Source: Peptococcaceae bacterium
GTDB lineage: Bacteria > Bacillota > Peptococcia > Peptococcales > Peptococcaceae
Length of the DNA: 21,491 nt
Reading direction: 5' to 3'
NCBI GenBank assembly: GCA_900756555.1
Contig: CAAEKP010000067.1
Location: forward strand, 1 to 21,491
The position numbers and the translations under genes were made by a program. Positions 15,157 through 21,491 of this stretch are shown here, in pieces. How positions within the stretch are numbered: position 1 is the first letter of the stretch; the number at the start of each line of letters is the position of its first letter. The notes beneath the pieces were generated by a model. That model was not told the DNA's origin. It ran no database searches and saw only the letters and a program-made list of their open reading frames with translations.

Positions 15157-15200
15157 TGTAGGGGATGGCGTCCCCGACATCCCGTTGGCGTTTACGCCAA
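15157..15200 (+). repeat. Pair of GC-rich hairpins
   Basis: GGGGA (15161-15165) faces TCCCC (15171-15175), with an alternative pairing of GGGAT to ATCCC at 15179-15183. It is directly followed by TTGGCGT (15185-15191) against ACGCCAA (15194-15200). The layout resembles dispersed palindromic intergenic repeats. Its copy number in the genome is unknown. Confidence 0.5.
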
Positions 15201-15210
15201 TAAACCCAAT

Positions 15211-15389
15211 GAATTATTGTTGCCCGTCCTCGTTCACTGGTTGAGCTAAGGAACTACACTTTGCTTCTCCCTCAGCTCACTGGACAGTTGCTGACCTGTC
15301 TGCTTCGCTTTGGACTCCGTCCAGCTCAGCTTAGACAGCTTGCGCAACAATCCATTTCAATTCGGAATTTTAGCAAAGGTAGTTCCAGC
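15211..15389 (+). repeat. Complex repeat element, or structured RNA, upstream of glpK
   Basis: Gene-free stretch with interlocking repeats. GGAACTACACTTTGC (15250-15264) is inverted, with one extra base, at GCAAAGGTAGTTCC (15373-15386), extended by GCT/AGC. ATTGTTGC (15216-15223) is inverted at GCAACAAT (15344-15351). Local hairpins are GACAG/CTGTC (15283-15300) and TGGAC/GTCCA (15311-15323). Direct repeats are TCACTGG (15234, 15277) and CAGCTCA followed by GACAG (15273-15287, 15322-15338). A 61-codon frame across it (15261-15446) has no ribosome-binding site and reads through the repeats, so it is not called. Nothing further is seen in 15390-15474. Confidence 0.6.
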
Positions 15390-15474
15390 GCTTGTGTAAG
15401 CAACAAAAGGCAACAAGGTATCTCTTGTAACGGTGCGTCATATTGAGGACGAAGCTGTGAGGCTGTAAAAAGGG

Positions 15475-15504
15475 TTGTAATATCTGCTGTATTTCCCGTA
15501 TAAT
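15475..15504 (+). promoter_or_regulatory. Promoter of glpK
   Basis: TTGTAA (15475-15480), 18-base spacer, perfect TATAAT (15499-15504). The predicted start near 15511 gives a leader of about 33 bases. No convincing catabolite-response element was seen. Confidence 0.6.
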
Positions 15505-15543
15505 GAAAGCAGGCAACTTTGTAAGAGAAATGAGGGACGATTT

Positions 15544-17025
15544 ATGAAATATATTGTAGCGTTAGACCAGGGCACTACCAGTTCACGGGCGATTGTGTTT
15601 GACCACGAGCAGAATATTGTGGCGGTGGGGCAGAAAGAATTTAAGCAGATTTATCCGCAGCCTGGCTGGGTGGAACATGACCCTATGGAAATCTGGGCAA
15701 CACAGTATGGCGTATTGCAGGAAGCGCTGATTAAGGCAGGCATCACCATGGCGGATGTGGCTGGCATTGGCATCACCAATCAGCGGGAAACTACCATCGT
15801 GTGGGAAAAAGCCACTGGCAGGCCGATTTACAATGCCATTGTGTGGCAGTGCCGCCGTACAGCAGAGCTGTGCGACCAGTTGAAAGCGGAAGGCTGGGAA
15901 GATTACATCCGCGATACCACCGGACTGGTGATTGATGCTTATTTTTCTGCCAGCAAAATCAGCTGGATTCTGGATCATGTGCCCGGTGCGCGGGAGCGGG
16001 CAGAAAAGGGTGAATTGTTGTTTGGCACCGTAGACAGCTGGCTGGTATGGAAGCTGACCAACGGCGCTGTGCATGTAACCGACTACACCAATGCGTCCCG
16101 CACCATGCTGTACAACATTCGGGAACTGAAATGGGACGATAAACTGCTGGCGCGGTTCAACATTCCACGCTGTATGCTGCCGGAAGTGCGCAATTCTTCA
16201 GAAATTTACGGCTATGTGCAGAGCGAAGGCGCCAGAGTGCCGGTGGCTGGCATTGCCGGCGACCAGCAGGCAGCATTGTTTGGGCAGGCTTGCTTCACCG
16301 AAGGTTCAGCCAAAAATACTTACGGCACAGGCTGTTTCCTGCTGATGAACATTGGGCAGCAGTACATTGCCAGCAAGAACGGGCTGATTACCACCATCGC
16401 GGCTACCATGAATAATGAAGTGGAATATGCTCTGGAAGGTTCAATTTTTGTGGGCGGCGCAGTGATTCAGTGGCTGCGGGATGAGCTGCACCTCATTGAA
16501 AATTCAGCGGAGAGCGAGGAGTACGCAGCAGAACTGGCAGACAACGGCGGTGTGTATCTGGTGCCGGCCTTTGTGGGGCTGGGCGCACCCTATTGGGATA
16601 TGTACGCCAGAGGCAGCATTCTGGGTCTGACTCGCGGCACGGGCCGCAGCAATATTATCCGGGCCGCGCTGGAAGCTATCGCCTATCAGACCAATGATGT
16701 ATTGCAGGCCATGGTGGAAGATTCCGGACAGACGTTAACCGAACTGAAGGTGGACGGCGGCGCTTGCCGCAACAACTTCCTGATGCAGTTCCAGGCCGAT
16801 ATCATCAACTGTGCAGTGAAGCGTCCGGCCATCACTGAAACAACCGCCTTAGGTGTGGCTTATCTGGCAGGTTTGGCGGTGGGATACTGGAACAGCAAAG
16901 AGGAAATTGCGCAGCGCTGGCATGTGGAGCAGCAATTCACACCGCAGATGCCCCATACTGTGCGGGAAGAAAACTGCCGCGGCTGGCAGAAAGCGGTGGG
17001 TCGCGCAAAACAATGGATAGAATAA
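15544..17025 (+). CDS. glpK: Glycerol kinase
   Basis: ATP-dependent phosphorylation of glycerol to sn-glycerol 3-phosphate, feeding phospholipid synthesis and glycolysis. It has 493 residues of the FGGY kinase fold. ALDQGTTSSR (6-15) is the N-terminal phosphate motif, glycerol contacts are R81 and E82 in NQRETT, W101, Y133 and D240 in AGDQQAALFGQ, and the C-terminal KVDGGACRNNFLMQFQADI block is intact. Many Firmicutes enzymes have a histidine in the loop before AGDQQ that is phosphorylated by HPr (PYHFFG-like). Here the loop reads YGYVQSEGARVPVAG and has no histidine, so PTS activation by that route is not expected. GAGGGA precedes the ATG. No glpF or glpD is next to it. Confidence 0.97.
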   Translation: MKYIVALDQGTTSSRAIVFDHEQNIVAVGQKEFKQIYPQPGWVEHDPMEIWATQYGVLQEALIKAGITMADVAGIGITNQRETTIVWEKATGRPIYNAIVWQCRRTAELCDQLKAEGWEDYIRDTTGLVIDAYFSASKISWILDHVPGARERAEKGELLFGTVDSWLVWKLTNGAVHVTDYTNASRTMLYNIRELKWDDKLLARFNIPRCMLPEVRNSSEIYGYVQSEGARVPVAGIAGDQQAALFGQACFTEGSAKNTYGTGCFLLMNIGQQYIASKNGLITTIAATMNNEVEYALEGSIFVGGAVIQWLRDELHLIENSAESEEYAAELADNGGVYLVPAFVGLGAPYWDMYARGSILGLTRGTGRSNIIRAALEAIAYQTNDVLQAMVEDSGQTLTELKVDGGACRNNFLMQFQADIINCAVKRPAITETTALGVAYLAGLAVGYWNSKEEIAQRWHVEQQFTPQMPHTVREENCRGWQKAVGRAKQWIE

Positions 17026-17053
17026 GCGACCAAAGTTTATTGATTGAGAAAAG

Positions 17054-17075
17054 TCAGATGCCATGGGGTATCTGA
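17054..17075 (+). promoter_or_regulatory. Intercistronic hairpin between glpK and the hydrolase gene
   Basis: TCAGATGCC (17054-17062) pairs with GGTATCTGA (17067-17075, one G-U pair) over an ATGG loop. No U-run follows, so it is not a clear terminator. It could separate expression of the two genes. Confidence 0.45.
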
Positions 17076-17101
17076 ACTATCGTATACAAGGAGGAAGCGT
17101 C

Positions 17102-17920
17102 ATGCAAAAATTTATGGTGGCAGTGGTACAGATGGATACCCAGAACGATAAACAGGCGAACTGGCAGCAGATGGCGGCTTTTGTGGATGAGGCGGCAGCG
17201 AAAGGGGCGCAGATGGTGGCGTTCCCGGAGGTGGTAAATATCCTCAGTGAAGATCCGGTTTATGCGGAGCCAATCCCGGGGCCAACGACGGAACTGCTGA
17301 TGCGGAAAGCCAAAGAACATCATATCTGGATTCATGGCGGCAGCATCAGTGAAGTAAATCCAGACGGGCCGCGCACTTATAATACAACCGTGCTGATTAA
17401 TCCTGACGGGGAAATTGCGGCGCGCTACAGTAAGCTGCACAATTTTGATATGACATTGCCTGATGGCAGCAGCGTGCGGGAGTCTGACCGCAAAGAACCG
17501 GGCAAAGAGATTGTAACCGTGCAGACTGAGCTGGGGCATCTGGGTTTTGCCATCTGTTATGATATGCGTTTTCCAGAGTTGTTCCGGCTGATGGCGCTGC
17601 AAGGCGCACAGATTATTTTTCTGCCGGCCAACTTCACCATGCCCACAGGCAAAGATCACTGGGAGCCGATTTTACGGGCCAGAGCCATTGAAAACGGCTG
17701 TTATATCATTGCGCCTGATCAGACCGGCGTAAAGGAAAAATTCACAGCCTACGGCAACAGTATGGTGGTGGATCCATGGGGCACTGTGATTGCCCGTGCT
17801 TCGGATAAGCCCGGCGTGATTCTGGCGGAAATTGATTTGGATTATCTGGAAAGTGTGCGCCAGCGCAACCCATCTATCCACAACAGACGGACTGACCTGT
17901 ATGAGATTAACGGAAATTAA
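17102..17920 (+). CDS. Nitrilase-superfamily (carbon-nitrogen) hydrolase
   Basis: Cytosolic amidase of the Nit1/Nit2-like branch, 272 residues. The catalytic triad is E43 (FPEVVN), K111 (YSKLHNFD) and C152 (ICYDMRFPEL). The residues around LHNFDMTLPDG and the NFTMPTGKDHWEPILRARAIEN block resemble deaminated-glutathione or omega-amidase type members, which act as metabolite-repair enzymes, but the substrate cannot be fixed by reading. The ATG at 17102 is chosen for AAGGAGG 7 bases upstream; an upstream TTG/ATG extension to 17063 runs through the hairpin and is rejected. It follows glpK by 76 bases without a terminator, so it may be co-transcribed. A terminator lies after its stop. Confidence 0.9.
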   Translation: MQKFMVAVVQMDTQNDKQANWQQMAAFVDEAAAKGAQMVAFPEVVNILSEDPVYAEPIPGPTTELLMRKAKEHHIWIHGGSISEVNPDGPRTYNTTVLINPDGEIAARYSKLHNFDMTLPDGSSVRESDRKEPGKEIVTVQTELGHLGFAICYDMRFPELFRLMALQGAQIIFLPANFTMPTGKDHWEPILRARAIENGCYIIAPDQTGVKEKFTAYGNSMVVDPWGTVIARASDKPGVILAEIDLDYLESVRQRNPSIHNRRTDLYEINGN

Positions 17921-17941
17921 AGAAATACCGCACAAAAAAGG

Positions 17942-17975
17942 AAAGGGCTGTCCTGAAAAACAGGGCAGCCCTTTT
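17942..17975 (+). terminator. Terminator after the hydrolase gene
   Basis: AAAGGGCTGTCCTG (17942-17955) pairs with CAGGGCAGCCCTTT (17961-17974, one G-U pair) over five A, ending in TTTT. An A-rich stretch before it could also serve the opposite strand. Confidence 0.9.
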
Positions 17976-18048
17976 GATATATAGCAGGGATTGCGCATTC
18001 TGTACTATAACTCATTTAAAATTTTATAAACTTTTATTGTACAGATGA

Positions 18049-18077
18049 TTGACAACATTTCGTCACGGTGCTATACT
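18049..18077 (+). promoter_or_regulatory. Strong promoter of the TRAP transporter genes
   Basis: Perfect TTGACA (18049-18054), 17-base spacer, TATACT (18072-18077). An AT-rich stretch containing the palindrome TAAAATTTTA (18017-18026) lies just upstream, like an UP element. The start is near 18084, with a leader of about 58 bases that opens with a possible small hairpin (TGGAC...GTCCA). This is the best promoter in the window. Confidence 0.75.
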
Positions 18078-18141
18078 CTGAGCATGGACATCTTCAAAGA
18101 CAGTCCAAAACGATATTTACAATTTTGGGGGAGATTGAACA

Positions 18142-19176
18142 ATGAAAAAAGCACGCAAATTAGTTGCTGCTTTGACCGTATGCGCTATGGCATTCACTTT
18201 GACAGCCTGCGGCGGCGGTGCAGCAAAAGACGAAAAAGCCGGAGCGGAAGCTGGCGGCGAACCAGTAGTAATCAAACTGGCTACCACAGTAAATGAACAG
18301 GATAGCTTCCAGATTGCAGCTGAAAAATTTAAAGAAATCGTTGAAGAAAAAACCGAAGGTGCTTACACCATCGAAATTCATCCAAACGGCGAACTGGGTG
18401 ACGAAGGTACCATGCTGGAAAGTATGGCAGCAGGCACACTGGATATGGGTATCGTAACCAGCGGTCCTTTTGTAAACTTTGCACCGGAAATGGGCGTTTT
18501 GGATATGCCATTCCTGTTTGGCAGCAATGAAGAAGCACACGCTGTATTAGACGGTGAAGTTGGTCAGGAATTACTGGGCACTCTGGAACAGGCTAACCTG
18601 AAAGGTCTGGCTTATGCAGAACGTGGTTTCCGTAACTTAACCAACAGCGTAAAACCAGTTACAACCGTTGCTGATATGCAGGGTCTGAAACTGCGTGTTA
18701 TGGAAAACGAAGTATACGCAAAAACATTTGCAGCGCTGGGCGCAAATGCCAGCCCTATGGCTTGGCAGGAAACCCTGACAGCTCTGCAGAACGGCGCTAT
18801 TGAAGGTCAGGAAAACCCAGTCAATGTAATCTGCTCTTACACCCTGTGGGATTCCAACCAGAAATACGCTACTCTGACTCGTCATTCCTATTCCACCGCT
18901 ATCATCACCATGAGCCTGGACAAATTCAACGAACTGCCGGAAGATGTACAGACTATCTTCAAAGATGCAGCTCAGGAAGCAGCTGTATATGAAAGAGCAT
19001 GGGTTGCAGATAACGAAGCAACACAGTTACAGGAAATGAAAGACAACGGCATGGAAGTAGTAGAAGATCCAGATCTGGACAGCTTCAAAGCTGCTGTACA
19101 GCCAGTATATGACGAATACACCCAGTATGCTGACTACTTAGCAAGAATTCAGGAAGCTGCTGCCGCTGTAAAATAA
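18142..19176 (+). CDS. dctP: TRAP transporter solute-binding lipoprotein DctP
   Basis: Periplasmic or surface substrate-binding protein of a tripartite ATP-independent transporter, 344 residues. It has a lipoprotein signal with lipobox LTAC at C23, then a flexible acidic/glycine linker to about 40, then the DctP fold. R185 in GLKLRVMENEVY matches the arginine that forms the salt bridge to the carboxylate ligand in this family. R164 in RGFRNLT and the GQENPVN segment (222-228) complete the pocket region. The substrate is likely a carboxylic acid such as a dicarboxylate, but the exact ligand is unknown. GGGGGAGA precedes the ATG by about 8 bases. Strong promoter and biased codons suggest high expression, and a terminator separates it from dctQM. 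Confidence 0.95.
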   Translation: MKKARKLVAALTVCAMAFTLTACGGGAAKDEKAGAEAGGEPVVIKLATTVNEQDSFQIAAEKFKEIVEEKTEGAYTIEIHPNGELGDEGTMLESMAAGTLDMGIVTSGPFVNFAPEMGVLDMPFLFGSNEEAHAVLDGEVGQELLGTLEQANLKGLAYAERGFRNLTNSVKPVTTVADMQGLKLRVMENEVYAKTFAALGANASPMAWQETLTALQNGAIEGQENPVNVICSYTLWDSNQKYATLTRHSYSTAIITMSLDKFNELPEDVQTIFKDAAQEAAVYERAWVADNEATQLQEMKDNGMEVVEDPDLDSFKAAVQPVYDEYTQYADYLARIQEAAAAVK

Positions 19177-19252
19177 TGTTTGACATTAGCTTTTAACATT
19201 AACTTTTAATTGGTGCTTTCCAATTATGAAAAGGATGCAATAAAAAATAAGT

Positions 19253-19318
19253 GGGGCTGTCGCATTAGCGTCATTTCGACCGAGATGACAAACTACTTAA
19301 CGCGACAGCTCCTTTTTT
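19253..19318 (+). terminator. Branched terminator between dctP and dctQ
   Basis: The outer stem GGGGCTGTCGC (19253-19263) pairs with GCGACAGCTCC (19302-19312, one G-U pair). It encloses a second hairpin, GTCAT (19270-19274) against ATGAC (19285-19289), and is followed by six T. Partial read-through would give more DctP than DctQM. A smaller hairpin, TAATTGG (19207-19213) against CCAATTA (19220-19226), lies just before it. Confidence 0.8.
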
Positions 19319-19425
19319 ATCTTACAGGGCAAATTACAAAGAAAGCTTTTGGCAAAAAACGAAAAAAGAGTGCTTTAAGCGTTTTAAGAACCATAAATTT
19401 CTGCTGTAAGCTAAAAACAGACAGG

Positions 19426-19440
19426 CGCTGGTAACCAGCG
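19426..19440 (+). promoter_or_regulatory. Perfect hairpin before the dctQ ribosome-binding site
   Basis: CGCTGG (19426-19431), TAA loop, CCAGCG (19435-19440), eight bases before AAGGAG. It could be a processing or translation-control hairpin, or an operator. The 19319-19425 stretch before it contains no gene; CTTACAG (19321-19327) is inverted at CTGTAAG (19404-19410). Confidence 0.45.
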
Positions 19441-19462
19441 GATACATAAGGAGTTGAAGAAT

Positions 19463-19954
19463 ATGAATTTTGCAAAGGGATTCAAAAAGTTCAGTGACAG
19501 CATTGATAAAATCTGTACCATAATTGTGGTTATCATGCTGGCTGCTATGGTAGTGGTGACCATGGCACAGATTATCTGCCGCAGCTGGTTTACTGCGTTG
19601 CAGTGGAGCGAGGAAGTAAACCGCTATCTGCTGGTGTGGTCTACCTTCCTAGGGGCCAGCTGTGTATATAAAGCGGGCACCCATATTTCCATCACCTTTG
19701 TGCAGGGATTTTTCTCTCCAAAGGTGCAGCGGGCTATTCGTATTTTTGTGCATGTGCTTTGCCTGCTGTCTTTCTGTGCAGTGGTGTATTTTGGCCTGCT
19801 CTATACCTTGAAACAGGCACAGCTGGCGCCGGCGCTGCGGATTCCGCTGAAATATATGTATATGTCCATTCCGATTGGCTTTAGCCTGATGAGTGTACAC
19901 GCCATTGACGCAATTTTAGATTTATTACAGGAAAAAGGAGGGAAACTGCAATGA
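19463..19954 (+). CDS. dctQ: TRAP transporter small membrane subunit DctQ
   Basis: Small integral membrane subunit of 163 residues that supports the large DctM subunit. Four hydrophobic segments are visible (about 17-40, 55-70, 92-113, 131-153), and the family signature QWSEEVNRYLLVWSTFLGA lies at 47-65. The ATG at 19463 is chosen because AAGGAG ends 9 bases upstream; an in-frame TTG at 19454 directly abuts that motif. It overlaps dctM by four bases (ATGA), so the membrane pair is translationally coupled. Confidence 0.93.
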   Translation: MNFAKGFKKFSDSIDKICTIIVVIMLAAMVVVTMAQIICRSWFTALQWSEEVNRYLLVWSTFLGASCVYKAGTHISITFVQGFFSPKVQRAIRIFVHVLCLLSFCAVVYFGLLYTLKQAQLAPALRIPLKYMYMSIPIGFSLMSVHAIDAILDLLQEKGGKLQ

Positions 19955-21219
19955 CCGTATTATTGTTTGGAGTATTTATTGCTACGTTGTTAATTGGGGT
20001 TCCCGTGGCTTTTTCAATTATGCTGGCAGCGATGGCTGTGTTGGCTTCTGGCGATATCAGCCTGGGGATGGTAACCCAGCGTATGTTTGCCAGCACCAAC
20101 TCCTTTCCGCTGATTGCGGTGCCATTCTTCATTCTGGCTGGCGATTTGCTGGCGCAGGGCGCGATTTCCAAATATCTGGTGGAATTTGCCGAATCCTTCT
20201 TGGGGATGATTAAAGGCGGTCTGTCCATCGTGTCGGTTGTAACCGGGATGTTTTTTGCCGCAATTTCCGGCTCTGGCGCTGCCACTACCGCTGCTGTGGG
20301 CGCTACACTGATTCCACAGTTAAAAGAACGCGGCTATGATGAGGATTCGGCCGCGGCGTTGATTGCTGCTGCGGGTACCATCGGGGTTGTTATCCCGCCG
20401 TCGGTGCCAATGGTACTGTATGCAGTAAGCGCAGGGAAAGGCGTAACGCTGAACGCACTGTTTGCCAACGGTTTTGGTCCTGGCGTGCTGATGGGCGCTA
20501 TTCTGATTGTGATTGCGCTGGTGCAGGCGTATAAACATAATTATCCCAAAGGCGCAAAATTCTCCTTGAAAAATGTATTGCTTACCTTTTTGCGGGCCTT
20601 TCCGGGCTTACTGATGCCGGTTATTATTCTGGGCGGTATTTTTTCCGGTAAATTTACAGCGTCAGAAGCAGCTGCGGTAGCTGTTGTGTATGCGTTGATT
20701 GTGTCGTTCCTGGTTTACAGAGATATGACACCAAAAAAATTATTTGAGATTATGCAGGGCAGCGCCAAAACATCGGCAGTTATCATGATTATCATTGCCT
20801 GCAGCGGTCCGTTCGGTTGGGTATTAGCCAACTATGGTATCCCAAACGCCATTGCAGAAAGCATTTTAGGTGTATCCACCAACAAATATATTTTAATGTT
20901 TGTGATTGCGCTGATTATCATTATCGCCGGGGTGTTTATGGAAACCTCGTCTGCTATCATCATTTTAACACCGGTATTCCTGCCATTGGTGCAGGGGCTG
21001 GGTGTGGATTTGGTTCACTTTGGCATTCTGTTTGTAGTGGGGATTGCCATTGGTATGATTACACCGCCGGTAGCGATTAACCTGTTTGTGGCCTCCGGCA
21101 TCACGGGCAAGCCGATCGAGCTGATAGCCAAAGCAGTAATTCCATATCTATTAGGGTTATTGATCGTGTTCCTGCTGATTGTGTATGTACCGCTGGTTGT
21201 TCCGGGCGTGATTATATAA
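19951..21219 (+). CDS. dctM: TRAP transporter large membrane subunit DctM
   Basis: Secondary transporter subunit of 422 residues with about a dozen hydrophobic segments, driving uptake of the ligand delivered by DctP with an ion gradient (usually sodium in TRAP systems). Family motifs visible are VPFFILAGDLLAQG near the N-terminus, AAISGSGAATTAAVGATLIPQLKERGY (in two parts around 110-130), IPPSVPMVLYAVSAG and, near the end, GMITPPVAINLFVASGI. It starts inside the dctQ stop with AAAGGAGG upstream, and a terminator follows. Length and motifs are normal. Confidence 0.96.
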   Translation: MTVLLFGVFIATLLIGVPVAFSIMLAAMAVLASGDISLGMVTQRMFASTNSFPLIAVPFFILAGDLLAQGAISKYLVEFAESFLGMIKGGLSIVSVVTGMFFAAISGSGAATTAAVGATLIPQLKERGYDEDSAAALIAAAGTIGVVIPPSVPMVLYAVSAGKGVTLNALFANGFGPGVLMGAILIVIALVQAYKHNYPKGAKFSLKNVLLTFLRAFPGLLMPVIILGGIFSGKFTASEAAAVAVVYALIVSFLVYRDMTPKKLFEIMQGSAKTSAVIMIIIACSGPFGWVLANYGIPNAIAESILGVSTNKYILMFVIALIIIIAGVFMETSSAIIILTPVFLPLVQGLGVDLVHFGILFVVGIAIGMITPPVAINLFVASGITGKPIELIAKAVIPYLLGLLIVFLLIVYVPLVVPGVII

Positions 21220-21249
21220 GGTGTTAGTTCAAATACAGTTGAAAAAATT

Positions 21250-21281
21250 TAGTCGTGTCATTTCCGGCACGGCTATTTTTT
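21250..21281 (+). terminator. Terminator after dctM
   Basis: TAGTCGTGTC (21250-21259) pairs with GGCACGGCTA (21266-21275, G-U pairs included) over a 6-base loop, followed by six T. Confidence 0.85.
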
Positions 21282-21364
21282 GTCCGCAATGTCCGCGGAC
21301 AGCACTGACAGACAAGCACAAAAATGTCTGTGGTATGAAAATGCAGATTAACCCCGGTGGTTAA
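21281..21364 (+). repeat. Cluster of palindromes beyond the dctM terminator
   Basis: TGTCCGC occurs twice (21281-21287, 21290-21296), the second inside the perfect palindrome TGTCCGCGGACA (21290-21301). ACAGACA (21308-21314) is inverted at TGTCTGT (21325-21331). TTAACC (21348-21353) is inverted at GGTTAA (21359-21364). No gene is seen here. These may be operators for a gene beyond the window. Confidence 0.5.
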
Positions 21365-21428
21365 GCTAAAAACAGGCAGAATATTGTTGCTCATTCATCA
21401 CAGACAGAACAGTCGCATAAGTACACTA

Positions 21429-21491
21429 GATAGAGTAAAAGAATAAGAGAAGAAAGATAAGAGATTAAAAGATTAATAAAAAGAAATATAA
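21429..21491 (+). other. Purine-rich tail at the window edge
   Basis: Nearly all A and G with scattered T on this strand, in AGAGTAAAAGAATAAGAGAA-like runs, and no open frame of note. It may be the leader or upstream region of a gene outside the window. Nothing further can be supported. Confidence 0.4.

Noticed and set aside
15261..15446. 61-codon plus-strand frame before glpK
   Set aside because: No ribosome-binding site, low-complexity leucine/glutamine/arginine-rich translation, and it runs through the inverted repeats. It is better explained by the repeat element.
15501..15520. Catabolite-response element near the glpK promoter
   Set aside because: TGAAAGCAGGCA-like similarity is too weak and lacks the central CG of the consensus.
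5393..21265. ANTAR target hairpins with hexaloops (6-base loops at 5393-5398, 19214-19219 and 21260-21265)
   Set aside because: The loops do not fit the AnnGnn pattern and are not paired with a second hexaloop hairpin.
1..21491. Mobile elements, CRISPR arrays, tRNA or rRNA genes, defence or toxin-antitoxin modules
   Set aside because: No transposase, integrase, regularly spaced repeat array, cloverleaf-like sequence or defence-type protein was seen on either strand.

Overview
The window reads as a chromosomal housekeeping segment of a Firmicutes-type anaerobe. The F-type ATP synthase operon is followed by a YwmB-like exported protein and murA, the order known from Bacillus. The segment also carries LL-diaminopimelate aminotransferase, an ANTAR-domain regulator and a DctP/Q/M TRAP transporter, and several genes start with TTG or GTG behind strong Shine-Dalgarno sequences. 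This mix fits Negativicutes best, perhaps an Acidaminococcaceae member such as Phascolarctobacterium. That placement is inference from gene content; there is no rRNA or outer-membrane marker here.

Layout, all genes on the plus strand. (1) 1-1171: 3' part of an M18 aminopeptidase. (2) 1434-3284: an ANTAR regulator with a degenerate receiver, then dapL, ending in a strong terminator. (3) 3512-5424: a 43-residue membrane microprotein, a dCMP deaminase and UDP-GlcNAc 2-epimerase, ending in a terminator. (4) 5549-12805: the ATP synthase operon atpZ-atpI-atpB-atpE-atpF-atpH-atpA-atpG-atpD-atpC, with hairpins on both sides of atpE. (5) 12908-15123: ywmB-like gene and murA; murA has its own promoters, and an inverted repeat straddles one of them. 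(6) 15150-15389: a gene-free stretch packed with inverted and direct repeats. (7) 15475-17975: glycerol kinase and a nitrilase-superfamily hydrolase. (8) 18049-21281: TRAP transporter dctP, an internal branched terminator, then dctQM. (9) 21282-21491: palindromes and a purine-rich tail with no gene.

Together the genes cover energy coupling, solute uptake by ion gradient (TRAP), cell-wall precursor supply (dapL for meso-DAP/lysine, murA, and the epimerase for ManNAc glycans), pyrimidine deamination and glycerol entry. No phage, insertion sequence, CRISPR array, toxin-antitoxin or defence module was seen. I did not find a clear new multi-gene system. The best candidates for a second look are the repeat element before glpK, the inverted repeat around the murA promoter, the pseudo-receiver ANTAR protein next to dapL, the conserved-looking microprotein before the dCMP deaminase, and the hairpins bracketing atpE.
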